Assembly (NCBI GenBank): GCA_024236055.1
Contig: JACKLF010000001.1
Coordinates: 1-64,000 of the forward strand
Length of the DNA: 64,000 bases
Source: Alphaproteobacteria bacterium
GTDB taxonomy: Bacteria > Pseudomonadota > Alphaproteobacteria > Micropepsales > Micropepsaceae
Reading direction: 5' to 3'
Shown: in pieces, positions 58,751 through 64,000 of the stretch
How the letters are laid out: each line of letters begins with the position of its first letter
How positions within the stretch are numbered: position 1 is the first letter of the stretch
Position numbers and translations under genes: made by a program
The notes under the pieces: model-generated
What the model saw: the letters and a program-made list of their open reading frames with translations, nothing else
The model's database searches: none
What the model was told of the DNA's origin: nothing

Positions 58751-59425
58751 ATGAACCGCCGCCTCGCCCTTTTTTCCGCGCTTTTGCTGTTGTCGGGGCC
58801 TGCCGCCGCCGCCGACCTGGACAAGCCGATCCCCGCGCCCAAGGCCGATCCGTCCAGCAGCGCCGCCACCGAGGTCGCGGTGCTGGCAGGGGGCTGCTTC
58901 TGGGGCCAGCAGGGCGTGTTCGAGCATGTGAAGGGGGTCAAGAAGGTCGTGGCCGGTTATGCCGGCGGCAGCGCGGCGACCGCCAACTATCCGATGGTGA
59001 CCACCGAAACCACCGGACATGCCGAATCGGTGCAGATCACCTTCGATCCCAGGCAGGTTTCCTTCGGCACGCTGCTGCGCATCTACTTCTCGGTGGCGCA
59101 CGACCCGACCCAGCTCGACCGCCAGGGCCCCGATCGCGGGCCCAGCTACCGTTCGGCGATTTTCCCCACCAGCGCGGCCCAGGCGGCGACCGCCCGGGCC
59201 TATATCGCCCAGCTTGGTGCAGCGCACATATTCCCCGCGCCGATCGTTACAAAAGTTGAGGCGTTCAAGGGGTTCTACCCTGCCGAGGACTATCACCAGG
59301 ACTATCTGGTGCGGAACCCGGACGCGCCCTATATCCGGATCAACGACCTGCCCAAGATCGCCGCGCTCAAGCAGGTCTGGCCGCAATATTGGCGGCCCGA
59401 TCCGGTTCTGCTGGCCAGCAACTGA
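58751..59425 (+). CDS. msrA: Exported peptide methionine sulfoxide reductase MsrA
   Basis: A 224-residue reductase with a signal peptide (MNRRLALFSALLLLSGPAAA). The catalytic Cys is C49 in AGGCFWG. Other MsrA landmarks are GVKKVVAGYAGGSA, VTTETTGHAESVQITFDP and DPTQLDRQGPDRGPSYRSAI. It reduces methionine-S-sulfoxide, here in the periplasm. A GGGAG ribosome site precedes ATG 58751. The tail has no paired resolving Cys, so it may need an outside reductant. An exported msrB lies 1.5 kb downstream on the other strand. Confidence 0.93.
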   Translation: MNRRLALFSALLLLSGPAAAADLDKPIPAPKADPSSSAATEVAVLAGGCFWGQQGVFEHVKGVKKVVAGYAGGSAATANYPMVTTETTGHAESVQITFDPRQVSFGTLLRIYFSVAHDPTQLDRQGPDRGPSYRSAIFPTSAAQAATARAYIAQLGAAHIFPAPIVTKVEAFKGFYPAEDYHQDYLVRNPDAPYIRINDLPKIAALKQVWPQYWRPDPVLLASN

Positions 59426-59633
59426 CGGCGCCGCCCGGCCAGGGCGCGCCTTTTTGCCATGAATTCGCCGTCATGCAGGGGCTGATAAGCCGCCGGGCGT
59501 TCACCAAAGCCGGGCTGGGGCGTTTTCTTTGCCGCGGCGATCTGCTAGGTGCTGCGCCCGGTTTGTTTGCAGCCAGCCTGTAGGGGGCGGTGCGCGCGAG
59601 CCTGTCCAGGAAGAAAGCGAAGCGAATTCAACA

Positions 59634-60212
59634 ATGAAACACCTGACGATCCAACGCCTTGCAATGGGCGCTGTCGCGTTGCTGGTCGGCCTGTTACTGG
59701 GCTGGATGCTTCGCGGCGTTACGACCTACAATTCCAACGCCGGCATGGCTGAAACCTTCGACGACTGGCGCCTGGCCTGCCCGGCCGCCACGATGAAGGA
59801 CGGCTCCTGCGAACTGAACTCCGACGTTGTCGAGAACGAGAATGGCCAGCCCACCTCGCTCGCCCGCGTCACCATCACCCAGGACAATGCCAGCAAGAAG
59901 CCGATCCTGGGCTTCACCGTGCCGCTGGGCGTGGCGCTGGAACCGGGCCTGGGCCTGATGATCGACAAGGACCCGGCGAAGGTTGCGCAGTACCGCACCT
60001 GCAACACCGTGGGCTGCATCGCCGTCCTGGACCTGGACGACAAGCTGGCCCAGTCGCTGGACGGTGCCGACGACGTGAAGATCGCGCTGGCTGGCCTGGA
60101 CGGCAAGCAGCAGCAGATCGCGGTGTCGCTGAAGGGCTATCACGACGCCCGCAGCGCCTATAAGAGCGCCGAAGCGCACCGCCACAACTGGTTCTGGAGA
60201 CTGTGGTCATGA
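59634..60212 (+). CDS. IalB-family protein, membrane-anchored
   Basis: A 192-residue protein with an N-terminal membrane helix (LAMGAVALLVGLLLGWMLRG) and an IalB-like domain: ETFDDWRLACP near the start, paired Cys residues (CPAATMKDGSCEL and CNTVGCIAVLD) and the strands between. The helix is uncleaved-looking, so the domain sits in the periplasm on a tether. It overlaps the next gene by four bases. IalB proteins are common in alphaproteobacteria and linked to envelope stress or invasion; the biochemical role is unknown. Confidence 0.82.
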   Translation: MKHLTIQRLAMGAVALLVGLLLGWMLRGVTTYNSNAGMAETFDDWRLACPAATMKDGSCELNSDVVENENGQPTSLARVTITQDNASKKPILGFTVPLGVALEPGLGLMIDKDPAKVAQYRTCNTVGCIAVLDLDDKLAQSLDGADDVKIALAGLDGKQQQIAVSLKGYHDARSAYKSAEAHRHNWFWRLWS

Positions 60213-60793
60213 TGATTTTCTCGCGACATGTTTCGCGCGGCCTGTTCGCCGCCGCCGGCCTTGTGCTGGGCGCCACCGCGGCGCTGGCCCAGACCCCGGC
60301 CTCCGCGCCCGGCCGTCCGCCCGCGCCCGATGTGAAGATGGTCGGCGACTGGGCGGTCCGCTGCTTCCCGATCAACAGCCCCAGCCCCTGCGACATGTAC
60401 CAGGAACTGGCCGACAAGGATTCGCACCAGCGCGTCCTGGCGATTTCCATCGCCTATGTCCCCAGCCTGGACCGCAACGGCATCATCATCTCGGTGCCGC
60501 TGGAAGTATCGATCCAGAAGGGCCTGGTGATCCAGACGGACAACTTCACCTCGCCGACGCTGAAGTATCGCCGCTGCGACCGCAATGGCTGCTATGTGGA
60601 AATGCCGATGGACGCGGCCTCGATCGCCTCGCTCAGCAAGTCCGCCAAGGACGCCAACATCAAGATCGCGGCGGATGGCGGCAAGGAGTTCAGCCTGAAG
60701 TTCTCGCTGGATGGTTTCTCCTCGGCCTATGACCAGATGGTCGAACAGGCCAAGCAGAAGGCCAAGCCGATCCCCAAGCAGGACGGCCAGTAA
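60209..60793 (+). CDS. IalB-family periplasmic protein
   Basis: A 194-residue paralogue of the previous gene with a cleavable signal peptide (RGLFAAAGLVLGATAALAQ). Motifs follow the IalB pattern: VGDWAVRCFPINSPSPCDMY, a hydrophobic strand IIISVPLEVSIQKGLVIQ and the Cys pair YRRCDRNGCYVE. The start ATG 60209 overlaps the stop of the first copy (ATGA), so the two are coupled. A strong terminator follows. Tandem IalB genes between exported MsrA and MsrB suggest an envelope redox or stress locus. Confidence 0.85.
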   Translation: MMIFSRHVSRGLFAAAGLVLGATAALAQTPASAPGRPPAPDVKMVGDWAVRCFPINSPSPCDMYQELADKDSHQRVLAISIAYVPSLDRNGIIISVPLEVSIQKGLVIQTDNFTSPTLKYRRCDRNGCYVEMPMDAASIASLSKSAKDANIKIAADGGKEFSLKFSLDGFSSAYDQMVEQAKQKAKPIPKQDGQ

Positions 60794-60816
60794 GGTCCGA
60801 CGCATCGAATGCAAAG

Positions 60817-60843
60817 AGCCGGCGGTCACCCGCCGGCTTTTTT
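60817..60843 (+). terminator. Rho-independent terminator after the IalB pair
   Basis: AGCCGGCGG (60817-60825) pairs with CCGCCGGCT (60830-60838) over a 4-base loop, followed by a T-run. It lies 24 bases past the stop. Confidence 0.93.
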
Positions 60844-60953
60844 GTTTCAGGCCGGCTTGTCCTCTCCTTCATGCGCGTGAGCGCATTGGACGGGGGGGCT
60901 GTAGCAACGTGAGGGTGCTTCGCGCCCGAGCAAAGTTGCGAAAGCCGGAGGGC

Positions 60954-61427
60954 TTAGACTGCTTTAAATGTCATGGCCACGCCGTTCATGCAGTAGCGCA
61001 GGCCGGTGGGCGGCGGGCCGTCATTGAAGACATGGCCCAGATGGCCGCCGCAGCGGCGACAGTGCACCTCGGTCCGCACCATGCCGTAACTGGTGTCGCG
61101 CGATGTCTCCACCGCCTTGTCCAGCGGCCGATAGAAGCTGGGCCAGCCGGTGCCGCTGTCGAACTTGGTGGTGGAAGAGAACAGCGGCAGTGCGCAGCCG
61201 GCGCAGGAGAAGATGCCCTTGCGGTGTTCATCGTTCAGCGGGCTGGTGAAGGGCCGCTCGGTGCCTTCCTGGCGCAGCACCCGATAGGCTTCGGGTGAAA
61301 GCTGCTTCTTCCATTCGGCGTCGGTCCTGGTGACTTCGAATGCCTGGGCGCCGGTCAGGCCGAACGCGCCCATGCCGAGTGACGCGGTGCCCGTCAGCAT
61401 TGCCTGGATGAAACGCCGCCTTTGCAT
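60954..61427 (-). CDS. msrB: Exported peptide methionine sulfoxide reductase MsrB
   Basis: A 157-residue reductase with a Tat leader (MQRRRFIQAMLTGTASLGMG). Zinc is bound by C75/C78 (CAGC) and C123/C126 (CRRC); the catalytic Cys is C146 in RYCMNG. Other landmarks are FDSGTGWPSFYRP and GGHLGHVFNDGP. It reduces methionine-R-sulfoxide, completing the pair with MsrA outside the cytoplasm. Start 61427 is set by the leader; a frame to 61463 lacks support. It is divergent from csbD. Confidence 0.94.
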   Translation of the reverse strand: MQRRRFIQAMLTGTASLGMGAFGLTGAQAFEVTRTDAEWKKQLSPEAYRVLRQEGTERPFTSPLNDEHRKGIFSCAGCALPLFSSTTKFDSGTGWPSFYRPLDKAVETSRDTSYGMVRTEVHCRRCGGHLGHVFNDGPPPTGLRYCMNGVAMTFKAV

Positions 61428-61518
61428 GGTTCTTCTCCCTGGTTCGGTACGGATTGGCGCCAATGATTTCGCGCCCGGTGCGGCATTGGTTACAGCCAGC
61501 GCCGCGCAATCGCCACAT

Positions 61519-61543
61519 GGAACGGCCGGCGGGGCAAACCGTT
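61519..61543 (+). promoter_or_regulatory. EcfG-type general-stress promoter of csbD
   Basis: GGAAC (61519-61523) and CGTT (61540-61543) are separated by 16 bases, the consensus of the alphaproteobacterial general-stress sigma factor EcfG (PhyR-NepR cascade). It lies 52 bases before csbD, a classical stress gene. Confidence 0.75.
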
Positions 61544-61595
61544 ATTATTGCAGCGTTTCCCCAAACGCTCCCAACCCGAAGACTAGGAGCATAGC

Positions 61596-61778
61596 ATGGA
61601 CAAGGACAGAATTGACGGTTCCGCCAACCAGGCCAAGGGCGCCATCAAGGAAGCCGCCGGCAAGATGACCGGCGACGCCAAGCTGGAAGCCGAAGGCAAG
61701 GCCGACAAGGCCGCCGGCAAGGTGCAGAACGCGGTCGGCGGCCTGAAGGACGCGGTGCGCGAAGCCGCCGGAGAATAA
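61596..61778 (+). CDS. CsbD-family stress protein
   Basis: A 60-residue hydrophilic, Lys/Ala/Gly/Glu-rich protein (MDKDRIDGSANQAKGAIKEA, then KVQNAVGGLKDAVREA) of the CsbD family, induced by general stress. The molecular function of the family is unknown. An AGGAG-like site lies before ATG 61596, an EcfG-like promoter precedes it and a strong terminator follows. Confidence 0.92.
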   Translation: MDKDRIDGSANQAKGAIKEAAGKMTGDAKLEAEGKADKAAGKVQNAVGGLKDAVREAAGE

Positions 61779-61824
61779 GTCTGGAAGCGCGCCGAATGGC
61801 GTGATTTTCATGACAGACATGCGA

Positions 61825-61855
61825 AAGCCCGGCCTCTTTGGAGGCCGGGCTTTTT
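61825..61855 (+). terminator. Rho-independent terminator after csbD
   Basis: AAGCCCGGCCTC (61825-61836) pairs with GAGGCCGGGCTT (61841-61852) over a TTTG loop, then T's. It separates csbD from sppA. Confidence 0.93.
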
Positions 61856-61921
61856 CGTCTAGTCTGCCTGCGGGCGGCGTCTCGTCACGCCGTTTCCCCG
61901 AATTTCCCAAAGGTCATTTCC

Positions 61922-63712
61922 ATGATTGCCTTTCTTCGCTGGATTCGCGCCACCTTTCTGTCGGTGCTGAACGGGCTGGCCAAAGTCGTTTTTGTCCTGC
62001 TGCTGCTGTTCGTGGTGCTGCTGGTGGTCAGCCTGCTGCGCGGCGACGGGCTGCCCGGCAACATGGTGCTGACGATGGACCTGCGCCAGCCGATCGCCGA
62101 TTCCGATGCGGCCCGATCCGGCGCGGCCTCGCTGTGGACCGCGCGCCGGCTGACGGTGATGGATGCGGTGCTTGAACTGGATGTGGCGGGCCGCGACAGC
62201 CGGGTGAAGGGCATCCTGGTCAAGCTGGGCAATGGCGCGCTGTCCAGCGCCCAGGGCCAGGAGATCGCGGAGGCGTTCAAGCGCTTTCGCGGCCATGGCA
62301 AGTTCGTGATCGCCCAGGCCAGCGCCTTTTACGGTTCGGGACTGGGCGACTATCTGGCGGCCAGCGCCGCCGACCAGATCTGGATCCAGCCCATGAGCGA
62401 TTTTGCGGTGTCGGGCGCGGGTGTGGGCGAGGTGTTCCTGCGCGGCCTGTTCGACAAGATCGAGGCGGTGCCCCAGATCGCCAAGCGCGCCGAATACAAA
62501 AGCGCCGCTGACATGTACATGGAAAAGCAGATGACCCCGGCGGACCGCGAACAACTGACCGCGTTGACGCAATCGGTCTATAATGCCGGCCTGTCCGACA
62601 TTGCCGCGGCCCGCAAGATGAAGCCCGATGCCGTGCGCCAGGCGCTGGATGCCAGCCCGCAATTCTCGGAAGAGGCGCGCAAGGCCGGGCTGATCGACCG
62701 CATCGGCTATGACGACCAGGCCAAGGGCGCCGCGCTGGGCCGCGCCGGCAAGGGCGCCAAGGATGTCACGCTGAATGACTATGCCGATGCGGTGCAGCCG
62801 GTTTTCACCACGCCCAACATCGCCATCATCGAGGCGGCGGGCGAAATCCGCGACGGCACCGCGGGCAAGTCCCTGCTGGGCGGGGGCGAGGGCATTGCCA
62901 GCGACGACCTGTCGGACGCCATCCGCCAGGCCGCAAAGAACAAGTCCATCCGCGCCATCGTGCTGCGGGTGGATTCGCCGGGCGGATCGGTGTCGGCCTC
63001 CGACCAGATCCTGCATGCGGTCAAGATGGCGCAGAAGGCCGGCAAGCCGGTCGTGGTGTCGATGGGATCGGTGGCCGCGTCAGGCGGCTATTACATCTCC
63101 ACCAGCGCCGACAAGATTGTCGCCGAACCGGCCACCATCACCGGCTCCATCGGTGTGCTGACGGGCAAGGTGTCCTTCGGCAAGTCGATCACGCTGGCGG
63201 GCGCCAACGCCGAACAGGTGGCGGCGGGCAGGAACACGCTGATGAACTCGCCGCTGGCGCCCTATACCGACGACCAGTGGGCCAGCGTCAACCGCCAGGC
63301 CGACGCGGTCTATGCCGATTTCACATCCAAGGTGGCCGCCGGGCGCAAGCTGCCGATCGAAAAGGTGCGGGACGTGGCGCGGGGCCGGGTGTGGTCGGGC
63401 AGCGATGCCAAGGCCCATGGGCTGGTGGATTCCCTGGGCGGCTTCTGGACCGCGGCCAAGCTGGCGGCAGGGCTGGGCAAGGTTTCGCCCGACGACATGG
63501 TGTTCAAGGTCTATCCCGCGCCGACCGGAGTGCTGGGCAGCCTGCGGCGGATGACCGGCGGACTGGAAGGCGGGCTGGGCGCGCTGCAGCGGATCGAATC
63601 GATTCTCGATCTGCCGGCGATTCAGGCCCTGGAAGGGGGTATTTCCGAGCTTCCGGGCACCAGGGGGCGTGCCCCGGTGGAATTGCGGGCCGCGCATCTG
63701 CCCCGACCGTGA
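61922..63712 (+). CDS. sppA: Signal peptide peptidase SppA, long form
   Basis: A 596-residue membrane-bound serine protease with two tandem S49 domains, as in E. coli SppA. Residues 15-40 are the N-terminal anchor. The catalytic Lys is K193 in the EYKSAADMY motif of the first domain, and the Ser is S387 in SVAASGGYYIS of the second. IVLRVDSPGGSVSASDQI is the classic S49 stretch. It degrades cleaved signal peptides in the inner membrane. Start 61922 gives the anchor directly; the frame extends to 61838 across the csbD terminator and that part is not translated. The xseB gene follows. Confidence 0.93.
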   Translation: MIAFLRWIRATFLSVLNGLAKVVFVLLLLFVVLLVVSLLRGDGLPGNMVLTMDLRQPIADSDAARSGAASLWTARRLTVMDAVLELDVAGRDSRVKGILVKLGNGALSSAQGQEIAEAFKRFRGHGKFVIAQASAFYGSGLGDYLAASAADQIWIQPMSDFAVSGAGVGEVFLRGLFDKIEAVPQIAKRAEYKSAADMYMEKQMTPADREQLTALTQSVYNAGLSDIAAARKMKPDAVRQALDASPQFSEEARKAGLIDRIGYDDQAKGAALGRAGKGAKDVTLNDYADAVQPVFTTPNIAIIEAAGEIRDGTAGKSLLGGGEGIASDDLSDAIRQAAKNKSIRAIVLRVDSPGGSVSASDQILHAVKMAQKAGKPVVVSMGSVAASGGYYISTSADKIVAEPATITGSIGVLTGKVSFGKSITLAGANAEQVAAGRNTLMNSPLAPYTDDQWASVNRQADAVYADFTSKVAAGRKLPIEKVRDVARGRVWSGSDAKAHGLVDSLGGFWTAAKLAAGLGKVSPDDMVFKVYPAPTGVLGSLRRMTGGLEGGLGALQRIESILDLPAIQALEGGISELPGTRGRAPVELRAAHLPRP

Positions 63713-63884
63713 CTGCGGTGCAACAAGACATATTTGTGTCTGACATTTTATTGCGGATAACTGCAATTTCAGGATCAATTATTGTCCATCTTGCAATCGC
63801 GAAGCTAGCCTAGGCGCTTCAAACTTGCGAATATCGTGACAGCGGTCTTCGGCCTTTTGCCAAGACGCCGTCTGGAGAAGCGTC

Positions 63885-64000
63885 ATTTCCGCACCCGCCA
63901 AATCCACCGCCATCGGGGACTTGAACTTCGAGGGCGCGCTCAAGGAACTGGAAGCCATCGTCGCCCGGCTGGAGCAGGGCGAAGTCGATCTGGAAGATTC
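63885..64000 (+). CDS. xseB: Exodeoxyribonuclease VII small subunit, partial at window end
   Basis: The first 38 or so codons of XseB are present: LNFEGALKELEAIVARLEQG and EVDLED, the conserved N-terminal coiled helix. The gene runs off the window. No ATG or GTG lies in frame: the GGAG at 63874-63877 is seven bases before an ATT at 63885 (ISAPAKST...), and the only other possible start is TTG at 63921. I give 63885 as the start on the basis of the ribosome-site spacing; it is uncertain. Confidence 0.7.
   Translation, partial: MSAPAKSTAIGDLNFEGALKELEAIVARLEQGEVDLED

Noticed and set aside
59472..59583. Short ORF with a Tat-like start (SRRAFTKAGLG) before the first IalB gene
   Set aside because: Only 36 codons from its Met, no ribosome site and no continuing domain; at most a small remnant.

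Overview
The window is 64 kb of GC-rich chromosomal DNA from a free-living Gram-negative bacterium, most likely an alphaproteobacterium. Signs of this are a GGAAC-N16-CGTT (EcfG-type) stress promoter before a csbD gene, two IalB-family proteins, a LapD/MoxY-type sensor kinase, many TonB-dependent receptors and autotransporters, and several Tat-exported PQQ dehydrogenases. The exact lineage cannot be fixed from the sequence alone. I saw no tRNA, rRNA, CRISPR array or intact insertion sequence.

Region 1 (1-8.6 kb): an intact OmpR-type regulator lies divergent to a broken EnvZ-like kinase, followed by a passenger-less autotransporter barrel and a large repeat-rich autotransporter whose own barrel is frameshifted. 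Region 2 (8.8-16.9 kb): a tight seven-gene operon for metal sensing and efflux (PepSY protein, response regulator, kinase, adaptor, HME-type RND pump, DUF3240 protein, outer-membrane channel). Region 3 (16.9-24.2 kb): a glycosyltransferase coupled to a PIG-L-like protein, then a rearrangement scar holding three broken genes (NHL propeller, TetR tail, TpsB tail), then a lactonase-like propeller, a Tat-exported galactonate-dehydratase-like enzyme and a LuxR-type regulator.

Region 4 (24.6-33.1 kb): a 1086-residue TonB-dependent receptor with a terminator, then an operon of two GIN-domain (DUF2807) proteins with a PadR regulator and a DUF1700 membrane protein, divergent from a second receptor across overlapping promoters. 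Region 5 (33.1-38.1 kb): MHS-type transporter, NarL-type regulator, MoxY-like kinase and an exported phosphoesterase, all on the minus strand. Region 6 (38.2-43.6 kb): Fur-box-preceded feoAB, a small secreted Cys protein, a pseudo-receiver/MarR fusion regulator and a broken sulfatase.

Region 7 (43.6-55.6 kb): two glucose-dehydrogenase-type PQQ dehydrogenases flanking a broken 5-oxoprolinase, then mmsA, amn and divergent purine nucleoside phosphorylase. Region 8 (55.7-58.7 kb): bioF-bioD-bioA, with bioF broken and its PLP lysine codon changed. Region 9 (58.7-64 kb): exported MsrA, two IalB-family proteins, exported MsrB, CsbD, SppA and the start of xseB.

A striking general feature is that frameshifts are concentrated: six or more genes each carry several indels while immediate neighbours are long and open. 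Either these are real pseudogenes or there are local sequence errors.
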